Notes: generated by a model from the sequence alone, not told the origin. A DNA stretch of 64,000 bases from Bog-473 sp963781955 (GCA_963781955.1 CAWAHU010000001.1:1364001-1428000); one strand, 5' to 3'; counted from the stretch's first letter, positions 9,297 to 17,648 are shown. Program-made: numbers and translations.

Positions 9297-9745
9297 GCCC
9301 TTCCGCGCCGCGTCGGACTTTGGACTTCTCCGCGCTCAGCGAGGGGGAGGAGGTGACGCCCCTCGCGGTTGACGTCGACGCGACGCGCATCGTCGCCGGA
9401 GCTATCGCCACCCGGGACTTCATGCCGGCTCACCACGACCGTGACTTCGCCAACGCCCAGGGGGCGCCCGACATCTTCATGAACATCATGTCGGACACCG
9501 CGTACTGCAGCCGCTTCCTGACCGACTGGGCCGGCCCGGACGCCATGGTGACCAAGCTGGCCATCAGGCTGGGTGTGCCGGTGTTCCCGGGCCACACTCT
9601 GACCTTCACCGGGTCGGTCACGGCGCTCCGCCGCGAAGGCGACGACGGCGTGGTCGAGATCGCCTTCCGGGCCGGAGGGAACCTCGGTGACCACGTGACC
9701 GGAACTGCCGAGGTGCGCCTACCGGCCGCTGAGACGGCTCCGTGA
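9293..9745 (+). CDS. MaoC-like hydratase catalytic subunit, ChsH1 type
   Basis: 150 residues with a single hot-dog fold. The region RDFMPAHHDRDFAN keeps Asp42 and His47, the catalytic Asp/His pair of hydratase-2-type enzymes, which the 8317-8895 subunit lacks. Its size and order in the cluster match ChsH1 (about 130 residues in Mycobacterium). It is likely the catalytic half of a heteromeric enoyl-CoA hydratase acting just before the retro-aldol step. Start ATG 9293 in an ATGA overlap. Confidence 0.82.
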   Translation: MSPSAPRRTLDFSALSEGEEVTPLAVDVDATRIVAGAIATRDFMPAHHDRDFANAQGAPDIFMNIMSDTAYCSRFLTDWAGPDAMVTKLAIRLGVPVFPGHTLTFTGSVTALRREGDDGVVEIAFRAGGNLGDHVTGTAEVRLPAAETAP

Positions 9746-10911
9746 GCGACTTCCTCTCGGGCCGCACGGCCATCGCCGGCATCGGTCAGACCGAATTCTC
9801 CAAGGAGTCCGGGCGAAGCGAGCTGCAGCTCGCCTGCGAATGCGTGAAGCACGCGCTCGACGACGCCGGCCTCGTTCCCGCCGAGGTCGACGGGCTGGTG
9901 ACCTTCACCCTGGACGCGAGCGAGGAGATGGAGGTGGCCCGCAACCTGGGCATTCGGGAGCTCTCCACGTTCGCCCGGGTCCCCTACGGTGGCGGCGCCG
10001 CGGCCGGGGTTGTGCTCCAGGCGGCCATGGCCGTGGCGACGGGCGTGGCCCGGGTCGTCGTCTGCTACCGCGCCTTCAACGAGCGCTCGGGCACGCGGTT
10101 CGGCGGCTTCGCCGGCCAGCTCGGCGGCGGGATCCCGCTGTTCATGTCCTGGTACGCGCCGTGGGGTCTGCTCACCCCGGCCTCCTGGGTCGCGCTCCAC
10201 GCCCGGCGCTACATGGAGACCTACGGGGTCACGAACGAGGACTTCGCCCAGGTGGCCGTCGTCGACCGGGCGCACGCGGCGACGAACCCCGATGCTTGGT
10301 TCTACGAGCGGCCGATCACCGTGGAGGAGCACCAGGCATCGCGCTGGGTCGTCGAGCCAGTGTTGCGGCTGCTCGACTGCTGCCAGGAGAGCGACGGTGG
10401 GGTCGCCCTCGTCGTCACCTCCACGGATCGGGCGCGCGACCTGCGGACTACGCCGGCCGTGATCACCGCCGCGGCCCAAGGCGCGACCTTCGACGGTGAA
10501 TGGATGACCAGCTACTACCGCGACGATCTCCTTGGATTGCCCGAGATGGGCGCGGTGGCTGACCGCCTGTGGCGCGCCTCGGGTCTCAGTCCGTCGGACA
10601 TCTCGACCGCGTTCCTCTACGACCACTTCACGCCGTTCGTCCTCATGCAGCTCGAGGAGCTCGGATTCTGCGGTCGGGGAGAGGCGAAGGACTTCGCGAC
10701 GGTCGAAAACCTCTCCCGCGGGGGCACCCTGCCCATCAACACGAACGGGGGACTGCTGGGCGAGGCCTACATCCACGGGATGAACGGGATCACCGAGGCG
10801 GTGCGCCAGATCCGCGGGGAGTCGGTCAACCAGGTCGACGCCGTCGAGCACGTTCTGGTGACCGCCGGCACCGGCGTGCCGACGAGCGGGCTGATCCTCG
10901 GGCAGGTCTGA
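9742..10911 (+). CDS. thiolase-fold acyl-CoA aldolase, Ltp2-like
   Basis: 389 residues with a thiolase fold (IAGIGQTEFSK at the N terminus, a Gly-rich GGTLPINTNGGLLGEA loop near the end). It groups with lipid-transfer-protein thiolases rather than beta-ketothiolases. Tyr293 (FLYDHF) and Tyr343 (GEAYIHG) fall where the two catalytic tyrosines of the Thermomonospora Ltp2 aldolase are reported (about 294 and 344, from memory). With the DUF35 and MaoC subunits upstream it should cleave the hydrated side chain by retro-aldol reaction. GTG start in a GTGA overlap. It is the last gene of the operon; 86 bp of GC-rich sequence with a repeated GGGGCTCCCGGTT follow. Confidence 0.85.
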   Translation: MSDFLSGRTAIAGIGQTEFSKESGRSELQLACECVKHALDDAGLVPAEVDGLVTFTLDASEEMEVARNLGIRELSTFARVPYGGGAAAGVVLQAAMAVATGVARVVVCYRAFNERSGTRFGGFAGQLGGGIPLFMSWYAPWGLLTPASWVALHARRYMETYGVTNEDFAQVAVVDRAHAATNPDAWFYERPITVEEHQASRWVVEPVLRLLDCCQESDGGVALVVTSTDRARDLRTTPAVITAAAQGATFDGEWMTSYYRDDLLGLPEMGAVADRLWRASGLSPSDISTAFLYDHFTPFVLMQLEELGFCGRGEAKDFATVENLSRGGTLPINTNGGLLGEAYIHGMNGITEAVRQIRGESVNQVDAVEHVLVTAGTGVPTSGLILGQV

Positions 10912-10998
10912 GGGTTGTCCGGAACCGGCCGGGGCTCCCGGTTGGGGCTCCCGGTTGGGCTGAATGCCTTTCGGCAGCCCGGTGGGGCTTGGCCGGGG

Positions 10999-11670
10999 CT
11001 ACGCGGCTCCGATGGCCTGGCCGATGAGCACGACGCCAAAGATCAGGAAGAGGACGGACATGACCGCTGCGCTGTTCTGACCGAGCCAGGTTCTCCATCC
11101 CTCCAGAACGTCGTGCGACCGTTCTCCGAGGCACAGCGCGACCACAATGGGACCCGCCACCCCCAGCACGGCGATGAAGACGTAGATGACGATCGTTGCA
11201 ATCTGTTGACCGATTGGCAGCGCGGCCGATGCGATCGTCACGCCAGCCGCAAGGCCCACGACCACGTTCTTTGGATTCAGGGCACCGAGCACAAGACCCG
11301 CCCCCAACGACTTCCGCGCGCCAAAACCGGCAATACCGTCCATCCACCCCGGCATCGTCCCTTCCTCGCCTGCTCGTGGCCGACCACGGAACTTCCGGAC
11401 TCCAGCCACCACCAGGTACGCACCAAGGGCCAGCTTGACCACAGCCATCCAAGTCGAGTGGTCAGAGGCAGGGGAGAGGTCCACGGCTTCTGCCAGCGCA
11501 ACGCATGCACCCAGTACGGCGGCCACGCCCGCGATGAAACCGGCCAGGAAGCACGACGAGTTGAGCAAGGGCCTCTTCGTGAACAGCAGGAGGATGACCG
11601 GGATGACGTTGATCGGCGAGATGGTCACCACCAACGCCAGCGGCAGTATCTCCCCAACGACAAGCTTCAC
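10999..11670 (-). CDS. GAP/LysE-type membrane transporter
   Basis: 223 residues, mostly hydrophobic, with about six membrane helices; the first carries PLALVVTISPINVIPVILLL. The pattern fits the GAP family (PF11139, mycobacterial sulfolipid-addressing protein type) within the LysE superfamily, which exports small solutes or glycolipids. A cytoplasmic loop rich in Arg/Lys (VRKFRGRPRAGEE) lies mid-protein. It converges with the aldolase operon. Substrate unknown. Confidence 0.75.
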   Translation of the reverse strand: MKLVVGEILPLALVVTISPINVIPVILLLFTKRPLLNSSCFLAGFIAGVAAVLGACVALAEAVDLSPASDHSTWMAVVKLALGAYLVVAGVRKFRGRPRAGEEGTMPGWMDGIAGFGARKSLGAGLVLGALNPKNVVVGLAAGVTIASAALPIGQQIATIVIYVFIAVLGVAGPIVVALCLGERSHDVLEGWRTWLGQNSAAVMSVLFLIFGVVLIGQAIGAA

Positions 11671-11709
11671 CGATTGCTCCGATCGAGTTCGTGCCAGGCG
11701 GAGCTAATC

Positions 11710-11796
11710 GGTCGGCCTCCTGGACCGGGGCCAGGCTCCGTTTCGATTCCCGGAGGCCGACCCATCGACGCGCAGCAACCCCGCCGAAAGCGGGGT
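11710..11796. terminator. two strong hairpins between minus-strand genes
   Basis: GGTCGGCCTCC (11710-11720) pairs with GGAGGCCGACC (11752-11762), an 11-bp stem. ACCCCGC (11778-11784) pairs with GCGGGGT (11790-11796) around a CGAAA loop. They lie after the stop of the DUF3303 gene and before the transporter start, so they could end the former's transcript. No T run is seen, as usual in high-GC actinobacteria. Confidence 0.5.
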
Positions 11797-11889
11797 CGCA
11801 AAGGCGTGGACCCTACAACTGGCAGGCTCTGAGGACACAGCCCTCGCTCCAGTGCGGTCCGCCCTCACGAAGGGGCGAACCGGGTGTGT

Positions 11890-12207
11890 TCAGCCCTGTA
11901 CTGCCGAGCGCGCCCAGGCGAGCGAAGCAAGGCCGTTCGCGACACCCTCGGCCACATCGACCACCGGCACGACGCGTACGTCGTTCCAGTATACGAATTT
12001 GGAAACGAACGAATAGACCACCGTGGGGTCGTCAGCCTCCACCAACACATAGCCCCCGTTGTTCAGATTGGACACGAAGGCATGGACTGTGAGCCCCTCT
12101 TCGGGCGTCCACGTGCCGAACGCCTTGAGCAGCGCGTCCTGGTTGGCGAAGTTCTGCTCGTGGGTGAGACCGGCGGTACGGATCTCGTATTCGATGACGT
12201 ACTTCAT
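11890..12207 (-). CDS. DUF3303 domain protein
   Basis: 105 residues starting at ATG 12207, preceded by AGGAGG with a 5-base spacer. The sequence MKYVIEYEIR...ALLKAFGTW...GGYVLVEADDP and KFVYWNDVRVVPVVD fits the small ferredoxin-like (ABM-like) DUF3303 family. No catalytic role is known. It stands alone on the minus strand, divergent from the VOC gene. Confidence 0.75.
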   Translation of the reverse strand: MKYVIEYEIRTAGLTHEQNFANQDALLKAFGTWTPEEGLTVHAFVSNLNNGGYVLVEADDPTVVYSFVSKFVYWNDVRVVPVVDVAEGVANGLASLAWARSAVQG

Positions 12208-12430
12208 CACGTCCTCCTGTTGACTCCGGCGCAAATCCAATTCGGACTTGACCCACCGGACCCTACCCTTCGTCATCGTTCGAGATCGAGCCGTTGATCG
12301 ATATGGACATGGTCGTCGACGTCCCGAGCACGGGCACTCCCATCGGTGCCCGAGACCCCCACCCTCCGGCCAACCGGGACCCCCGGCTCTTTGCTCGGAA
12401 CTGCTTTCGTGTGTTTGCCATGATTGTGGG

Positions 12431-12841
12431 ATGGAGCAGCGCATCAGCTTGGTGACACTTGGAGTCTCCGATCTCGGCCGGGCTCGAACCTTCTACGAGG
12501 CCCTCGGCTGGTCAGGTGCCCAGCAACCGGATGACGAGGTGTGCTTCTTCCAAGCTGGCGGAATGGTCTTCGGCTTGTGGAGTGCTCTCGGCGGTCACGG
12601 CGCCCCCGGGATCGAGCTGGCGCACAACGTGCACTCGCCCGAAGAAGTCAACGAGGTGCTGAACGACGCCGAACGGGCTGGCGGTTCCATCGTCCGCCAA
12701 GCATCGGTCGCCGACTGGGGCGGCACGACCGGGGCGTTCGCTGACCCTGATGGATACGTGTGGGAAGTAGCGCACAATCCAGGCTGGACGTTCCATCGCG
12801 ACGGCACGATCCACATCGAGGAAGGGCTTCGGCGCGGGTGA
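12431..12841 (+). CDS. VOC (glyoxalase/bleomycin-resistance fold) protein
   Basis: 136 residues. Two beta-alpha-beta-beta-beta modules are visible: ISLVTLGVSDLGRARTFYEALGW and the second ending GAFADPDGYVWEVAHNP. The metal-ligand Glu in the last strand (WEVAHN) is kept. This family includes glyoxalases, dioxygenases and drug-binding proteins; the substrate cannot be inferred. The gene belongs to a run of small enzymes in this accessory stretch. Confidence 0.85.
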   Translation: MEQRISLVTLGVSDLGRARTFYEALGWSGAQQPDDEVCFFQAGGMVFGLWSALGGHGAPGIELAHNVHSPEEVNEVLNDAERAGGSIVRQASVADWGGTTGAFADPDGYVWEVAHNPGWTFHRDGTIHIEEGLRRG

Positions 12842-13015
12842 CCCACCATCGGGCGAACCGGGGCAGCAGAGGTGTAACCGAGCGCCGATCCGGGTCGTCG
12901 GTACCGGGTGCTCGCCGGCACCATGCGGTCGGGTGCCGAGCGGGCTACCGTCGGGCAAAATGGGCGGGACGAGGCGTGCAAACGCCCTCTCCCCATCCCA
13001 GTACGAGGAAGGCTC

Positions 13016-13354
13016 ATGATCTCGATCGTCGTGAAGTTCAATGTCCGCCCTGAGTGCAGCGACGAGTGGATCGATCGCACCAACGACTTCACCCAGGCCA
13101 CTCGCCAGGAGCCAGGCAACCTCTGGTTCGAGTGGTCCCGTAGCGTGGACAACCCGGATCAGTTCGTTCTCATCGAAGGATTCCTCGATGCTGATGCCGG
13201 CGCTGCCCACGTCAACTCTGAGCACTTCAAAGAAGCCATCCGGGAGGCACCGGCGATGCTGGTCGACACCCCAGAGATCCTGTATGCCGAGCTCCCGGGG
13301 ACGGAATGGTCCCTCCTGGCGGAGATGTCGGTTCCAGACAGCGACTCGGCCTGA
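13016..13354 (+). CDS. antibiotic biosynthesis monooxygenase (ABM/YgiN fold) protein
   Basis: 112 residues with a ferredoxin-like fold: MISIVVKFNVRPE, then EPGNLWFEWSRSVDNPDQFVLIEGF and AHVNSEHFKEAI, the standard ABM pattern of quinol monooxygenases. Members act without metal or flavin. A GAGGAAGG ribosome site precedes the ATG by five bases. Target unknown. Confidence 0.85.
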   Translation: MISIVVKFNVRPECSDEWIDRTNDFTQATRQEPGNLWFEWSRSVDNPDQFVLIEGFLDADAGAAHVNSEHFKEAIREAPAMLVDTPEILYAELPGTEWSLLAEMSVPDSDSA

Positions 13355-13506
13355 CGGGTGCGATCGGTGGTCCCTAGCCCCAACCGCCGGCGATCCGGCT
13401 ACCCTCGGAGTCGATGACGTTCGCTACACCAGGCCCCTCTAAGGGGACGGGCGCATGGGCATGCGGGCGGCAAGGGTTGGGTGCCAAAGCATGCCGGGTC
13501 GGTGGC

Positions 13507-13899
13507 CTACTTCATGCGGGATACGGCGACCGCCCGATCTTCGAAACCTCGAATGTCGACGATTCGTCCACGCTTCACGGTGAGAATCTGCCAGCGGGCG
13601 GTCTGCCCGCCTCCGCCATCTGATGACGACCGACCATCACTGACGCTCAGACCGACGAGGATCTTGTCGTGGTGAATGACCGTCTCGGTGACGACTGCGC
13701 GTACCCCGTCTGCCCGGCCACGGCGATACCAGGTGAGCACTTGGTCCCGGTTGCGACATCCGGGATGCGCGTCATCAGGTGCTCCCCACGTCACATCGGG
13801 GTCTAAGAGCTCCCGATAACCATTGAGATCCGCCGTCTGGAGCGCAGCTTCGATTTGCCCAGCGAGCTCTTCCATCTGTTGTGGGTCGGTCGCTTCCAT
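13507..13899 (-). CDS. SnoaL-like / NTF2-fold protein
   Basis: 130 residues. An N-terminal helix pair, then RELLDPDVTWGAPDDAHPGCRNRDQVLTWYRR, is the typical cone fold of SnoaL-like proteins, where small polyketide cyclases and many orphan enzymes occur. The WGAPDDAHPGCRNRD stretch is common in actinobacterial orphans. Function not assignable. It faces the broken hydrolase across 150 bp that includes the 26-bp motif at 13971. Confidence 0.75.
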   Translation of the reverse strand: MEATDPQQMEELAGQIEAALQTADLNGYRELLDPDVTWGAPDDAHPGCRNRDQVLTWYRRGRADGVRAVVTETVIHHDKILVGLSVSDGRSSSDGGGGQTARWQILTVKRGRIVDIRGFEDRAVAVSRMK

Positions 13900-13970
13900 G
13901 GGATTCCCTTCACCTCAACCCCACAATGTTGTCAGGAGACCGTCCCATTGCGAACTCCGCCTGCTCGTAC

Positions 13971-13996
13971 GCCGGGACGGTGGGCAGTTCTGCACC
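13971..13996 (+). repeat. 26-bp dispersed motif, copy A
   Basis: GCCGGGACGGTGGGCAG followed by TTCTGCACC. It resembles the left-junction sequence of the IS110 element at 28255-28280 and recurs at 31508 and 59326. It lies between divergent genes, with no transposase beside it. Confidence 0.5.
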
Positions 13997-14049
13997 ATGG
14001 GATACCTCAAGCCCGAGCGGTGGGGCCCGCTCCTCGGGCTCGGCGTCCA

Positions 14050-14834
14050 ATGCTTGACATCTCAACGATGGGGGATTTCGAGACCTCGGACAAGGTCCGG
14101 CTCCGGTACCACGTCCGGGGTACCGGACCTCCTGTCCTGGCTTGCCAAGCCGGACCGGCCAACATCTCCGAAACCCCGGCCAACGCCCTCGCACCGCTCG
14201 AGGACGTGTACGCGCTTGTGTACCACGACTATCGCGGAAGTGGACGCTCAGACGTCGCGCCGAGCGCGACTTACACCTACGAGCGGATCGCCGACGATCT
14301 AGACGAACTGCGGGTCCACCTCGACTATGAGCGCGTGGGCGTGCTGGACCACTCCATGGGCGGATTCATCGGACTCAACTACTGCCTGCGCCACGCTGAG
14401 GCGTGCGCCGGCATGGTCTTGTCGGCACCACCCCCGGGGTAAACCCTGGCAAGGTCGCTGTACCAGCACTGCGTGTCCTCGGTCCGACTGGCACGACCAA
14501 GCTTCTTGCGGTGGCCGCGTGATACGTAGCTGCCTGGTCTTGGCGCTCTGAGTCGAAAGACAAGCAGGCCGCCCGCTACGCAGCAATGGCGGTCCCTCAG
14601 GAGGGGATTCCGGCTGTGCGCGACAAGGTGAAAGCTGCCATGGCGGGACTGCCCGTTCCCAATGACAATGTGTCGCAACTAGAGCGGATGTTCGCTCGGA
14701 CAGATCTGACCGGCCGACTCCATGCGATCCGCTGTCCCGTCCTCGTTCTCTGTGGCCAGCGCGACGCCATCATGGTCGCGGGCAGCCAAGAGCTGATGCT
14801 GGGACTCACCAACGCACAGTGTGTTTGTCTTCCA
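14050..14834 (+). pseudogene. alpha/beta hydrolase, 5' part, disrupted
   Basis: The first frame encodes MGDFETSDKVRLRYHVRGTG, YHDYRGSGRSD and the elbow DHSMGG (first Gly of GxSxG changed to Asp). It stops at 14442, but frame 0 continues the protein from about 14430 (VNPGKVAVPALRVLG), interrupted by one TGA at 14520-14522, and resumes as SWRSESKDKQAARYAAMAVPQ to CPVLVLCGQRDA. The frame is then cut after codon CCA at 14832-14834 by the IS3 element, whose first bases make the TGA. The C terminus reappears at 16069. So there is one frameshift, one nonsense codon and one insertion; the gene is dead unless the first two are sequencing errors. Confidence 0.85.
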
Positions 14835-14863
14835 TGAGCGGGCCCCGATGAATGGTCCAGTGC

Positions 14864-15727
14864 TTATGCGGGCACTGGTTGGTGTCTGTCGATCCAAGCG
14901 TGGGCGAACTCGCTGGGCGTGAGGTCACCGTGGGCCGAGTGTGGTCGGTTGATGTTGTAGTCGATCCGCCAGTCCTCGATGATGACCTTGGCCTCGAGCA
15001 GGGAGTCGAAGCGCCAGCCGTTGAGCAGCTCGTCTCGCAGTCGCCCGTTGAACGACTCGATCCAGGCGTTCTGCCACGGCGAACCGGGGTCGATGAAGAG
15101 CGAGCCGACGCCGTTGAAGCGGCACCAGTCGGCCACGGCGTGCGCGATGAACTCGGGACCGTTGTCGAAGCGCACGAAGGCCGGGGCGCCGCGTTCGACG
15201 ACGAGGCGGTCGAGGGTGGCCACGACCCGATCGGTGTCGATGGAGCGCTCGACCACGATGGCCGGGCACTCCCGGGTGAACTCGTCGACGATGTTGAGCA
15301 ATTTCAAGGTGCGGTTGTCCTCGGTGGTGTCGAACTGGAAGTCGAGCGCCCACAAGGCGTTGGGGGCGATCAGCGACATGGGGCCGACGCGCACCCCGAT
15401 GCCACGCATGGGCTTCTTGCGCTTGCGATAGGGCACCTTGAGGCCCTCGTCACGCCAAAGGCGCTGGACACGCTTGTTGTTCACCCGCCATCCCTCTCGG
15501 CGCAACGCCTTGGCGGCACGGCGCCAGCCCCATCGGGGGCGCTCCTTGGAGAAGGCCCGGAGGAACGCCCGGAGTGCCTCCTCGTCCTCGGGCGGCTCGG
15601 AGGTGGCCAGACGCTGGGTGGAGCGGTGCTGGCCGACGACCTGACACGCCTTGCGCTCAGAGACCCCGAACCGCGCCTGCAGCGTCTCGACTGCACGACG
15701 GCGGCGGTTCGGGGTCAGAAGTTTCCC
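14864..15727 (-). CDS. IS3 transposase OrfB (DDE integrase), made by -1 frameshift
   Basis: OrfB carries the rve integrase core: Asp in ALWALDFQFD, Asp in FVRFDNGPEF and Glu in NAWIESFNGRLRDELL form the DDE triad. An HTH_21-type segment (RPRWGWRRAAKALRREGW) precedes it. The OrfB frame is -1 relative to OrfA, and the slip heptamer at 15721-15727 joins them, so the active product is an OrfAB fusion of about 380 residues. The frame is intact, so the copy could be functional. Confidence 0.92.
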   Translation of the reverse strand, partial: GKLLTPNRRRRAVETLQARFGVSERKACQVVGQHRSTQRLATSEPPEDEEALRAFLRAFSKERPRWGWRRAAKALRREGWRVNNKRVQRLWRDEGLKVPYRKRKKPMRGIGVRVGPMSLIAPNALWALDFQFDTTEDNRTLKLLNIVDEFTRECPAIVVERSIDTDRVVATLDRLVVERGAPAFVRFDNGPEFIAHAVADWCRFNGVGSLFIDPGSPWQNAWIESFNGRLRDELLNGWRFDSLLEAKVIIEDWRIDYNINRPHSAHGDLTPSEFAHAWIDRHQPVPA

Positions 15728-15996
15728 TCCGCCAGCTCCTTGAGCATCGCCTTGTCGAGCTCGGCCTCGGCGAGGAGCCTCTTCAGCCGAGTGTTCTCGA
15801 CCTCGAGCTCCTTCAGGCGCTTGGCGTCGCTCGCCTTCATGCCGCCGTATTGGGCCAGCCAGCGATGCCAGGTCGACTCGGCGATCTGGAGGTGCCGGCA
15901 CACCTCGTCGAGTTCGGCGCCGCCCGCCAGGAGCTTGTTGCCCTCGGCGAGCTTGCGGATGATCTGGTCGGGAGTGTGCCGCCGACGTGTGGCCAT
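15715..15996 (-). CDS. IS3 transposase OrfA (helix-turn-helix)
   Basis: 93 residues from ATG 15996 (MATRRRHTPDQIIRKL). A helix-turn-helix (ELDEVCRHLQIAESTWHRW) is followed by a leucine-zipper-like coiled coil (AKRLKELEVENTRLKRLLAE), the standard IS3/IS407 OrfA plan. It ends AEGNF at 15715, just after the slip site. Confidence 0.9.
   Translation of the reverse strand: MATRRRHTPDQIIRKLAEGNKLLAGGAELDEVCRHLQIAESTWHRWLAQYGGMKASDAKRLKELEVENTRLKRLLAEAELDKAMLKELAEGNF
15721..15727 (-). promoter_or_regulatory. programmed -1 frameshift heptamer
   Basis: On the minus strand GGGAAAC reads G GGA AAC in the OrfA frame, the canonical X XXY YYZ slip site, two codons before the OrfA stop. A -1 slip gives GGKLLTPNRRR and enters OrfB. 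Confidence 0.8.
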
Positions 15997-16068
15997 GGTG
16001 TGGGTCCTCCTTCGCTCCAGTCTGGAGCATCGGACCCGCACAAGCTCTGGACCATTACCGGGGGCTCA

Positions 16069-16164
16069 CCTCATCCAGACGTCGGTCACGAACCATTCAT
16101 CGAGGATCCAAACACGGCTCTTCCGGCCGTTCGTGAGTTCATCGCCACCCTGGACTACTGGTAA
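16069..16164 (+). pseudogene. alpha/beta hydrolase, 3' remnant after IS3
   Basis: The first codon after the IS right end begins PHPDVGHEPFIEDP and ends IATLDYW before a TAA. GHEPFIEDP holds the catalytic His of an alpha/beta hydrolase and continues the frame that is cut at 14834. There is no own start codon. Confidence 0.85.
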
Positions 16165-16287
16165 CTGCCGGCAAAGTGCCGGCAACCATCAAACCGAGAG
16201 CCTCCCAGTGCGGCGGAACAAAACGTGGTCCTGTGACGTGGGCGCAGAAGGAGCAATCCACCCGGAGGGCCACCGAAGGTCAAGACC

Positions 16288-16443
16288 ATGGCCGAGGAGG
16301 CGGAGGAGGACCCCCACGGGTTCCATCTCGACGAACACGTCAACCAGCGTGGGGCCTGGTTGGTTGCGGCGGGTCTGGCCCACTTAGCGGCCGACCAGCC
16401 GTTTCCAGACCAGCCGTATCCAGAAACGAAACGACCCCCCTAG
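16288..16443 (+). CDS. small acidic protein, 51 residues, possible
   Basis: Opens MAEEAEEDPHGFHLDEHVNQ and ends KRPP at a TAG. The codons are strongly G/C at third positions, and AAGGT lies upstream of the ATG. The stop codon falls in the loop of the stem-loop at 16430-16466, so gene and terminator would overlap. I do not recognise a family. It could also be chance. Confidence 0.4.
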   Translation: MAEEAEEDPHGFHLDEHVNQRGAWLVAAGLAHLAADQPFPDQPYPETKRPP

Positions 16444-16491
16444 AGAGCGGGCGCCGGGGGGTCGTTGGGACGCTTCGTGACTGACGTCCCA
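16430..16491 (+). repeat. two-stem structured element, copy 1
   Basis: Stem 1 is AACGACCCCCC (16430-16440) with GGGGGGTCGTT (16456-16466). Stem 2 is TGGGACG (16466-16472) with CGTCCCA (16485-16491). A second copy is at 20499-20560 in the same orientation, with a near-identical stem 1 and loop and a compensatory pair change in stem 2. It may be a structured RNA, a terminator family or a small mobile repeat. Confidence 0.6.
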
Positions 16492-16783
16492 CGGTCGACG
16501 ATACCCCCAACCCGGGATCAGAGATACGCGGTCTCTGTGGAGCGATCTACCAAGGGGTGACGGGGCGTGACGTGGCCAACGCGCGGCTCAACCCGGGCGG
16601 CACCGACGAGACCGCACGGCGGGGATCCGGCCGCGGGGGAGGGTAGCGTGATGCTGCCCGAGAGGTCCGCTCGGATTGAGTAGCCTCTCGGGAGTCGTTT
16701 CCGAATGGCCTTGTTCGCAAGGCGTTAGCGAATGACCTTTTCTGGCGAGTACCCCGGGTAGGTTTCGGGCCTCTCGCCAGGAG

Positions 16784-16858
16784 CGGGCTGTGGCGCAGCT
16801 TGGTTAGCGCGCTTGACTGGGGGTCAAGAGGTCCCGGGTTCAAATCCCGGCAGCCCGA
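16784..16858 (+). tRNA. tRNA-Pro (GGG anticodon)
   Basis: A 75-base cloverleaf: acceptor CGGGCTG (16784-16790) with CAGCCCG (16851-16857); anticodon stem CTTGA/TCAAG around the loop CTGGGGG (anticodon GGG); T arm CCGGGTTCAAATCCCGG. CCA is not encoded. Decayed and small genes follow it, so the 3' end could be an integration site, but no repeat of the tRNA end was found. Confidence 0.92.
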
Positions 16859-17173
16859 CTAGCAGGGACTTTAGCCGAACTCGGGCATCGGGCAGGGTCA
16901 TACAGCGTGGGTCGGTTGGCGCAGGAATCAGGTCCCCGCCAACTTCATCGGTGATCGAAGGATAGGGGATCATGAGCCAGCGGGCGAAAGTATTCGCGAT
17001 CAACCGACAGGGCATCAAGCTGGCTCGAGGAGGTATTGAAGATGCCTGAGGGCAGAAGCGTCGTGGATTCCCGCTGACATCCTGGCCGCGTTGACGCCCG
17101 TCATGGAAAGCAGGCCCTCCCACGAGCAACGATTGCCGCTTCGGGTCAATCCCCGAGAGTGAGCAACTAACTA
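16859..17173. other. no gene seen downstream of the tRNA
   Basis: About 315 bases without a convincing frame. The minus-strand frame ending in GLPGFEPGTS is the antisense of the tRNA and is not a gene. Confidence 0.6.
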
Positions 17174-17415
17174 ACCACCGAGGACGCCAACGGGCAGCAC
17201 GAGGTGGACGCCATGACAGCACGGCCAAGCACTTTGCATGGGGAGCTGCCTTGATCGGTGCGGCCGTCTGCGTCGTTGCTCCTCCGGTAGGCATTGGGAT
17301 GCTCGCGGTGACCGCTGGCACGGCCGCCGGAGCAGGAGGGATCGTGGGGCAGGAGATCTCCTACGAGGCGCGCAGCCGCCTGGTCGTCGGCCGGGACCTT
17401 CTCGCGATAACCGCC
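17174..17415 (+). pseudogene. membrane-protein fragment (DUF1269-like), frameshifted
   Basis: Frame 1 gives TTEDANGQHEVD, then another frame gives HDSTAKHFAWGAALIG followed by AAVCVVAPPVGIGMLA and a Gly/Ala-rich helix. The order (a short beta hairpin with Asp-Gly, then KHxAWG and a glycine-rich membrane hairpin) matches DUF1269-type stress membrane proteins. No start is present, and the C-terminal part fades into unrelated sequence after about 17415. A decayed remnant is most likely. Confidence 0.45.
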
Positions 17416-17648
17416 CGGAAGCGGGCCAGTCTGTGCCCGGGGGGTCGGACCCCTGGGGGGCACAGGGCATGGCCCCAGGGCGGACCTGAAGCCGGCGGGC
17501 GCGCAGGGCCCACGGGAGTGACCATCGACACACGCCGAGAGGCTCAGATGCAAAGGGGAGGGGCCATGGTGGGACTGGAGGGGTGCATCCATTCCCTGGC
17601 TGTCACGCCTACCGCGGTGCCCCTCTGCCCGCTTGATACCGTACCGGC

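Larger units (their letters stand above)
14835..16068 (-). mobile_element. IS3-family element (IS407/IS51-like), 1234 bp
   Basis: The ends are imperfect inverted repeats: TGAGCGGGCCCCGATGAATG then GTCCAG at the left, and on the other strand TGAGCCCCCGGTAATGGTCC then AG at the right. They enclose orfA and orfB on the minus strand. The flanks are CCA (left) and CCT (right), a possible 3-bp target duplication with one change. Removing the element restores the hydrolase reading frame exactly (CVCLP, then PHPDVGHEPF or HPDVGHEPF). Confidence 0.9.

Noticed and set aside
11710..11762. tRNA-like sequence
   Set aside because: The arms pair, but the segment is only about 53 bases and lacks an anticodon arm.
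16824..17321. Minus-strand frame ending GLPGFEPGTS
   Set aside because: This is the antisense translation of the tRNA-Pro, a well-known false gene.
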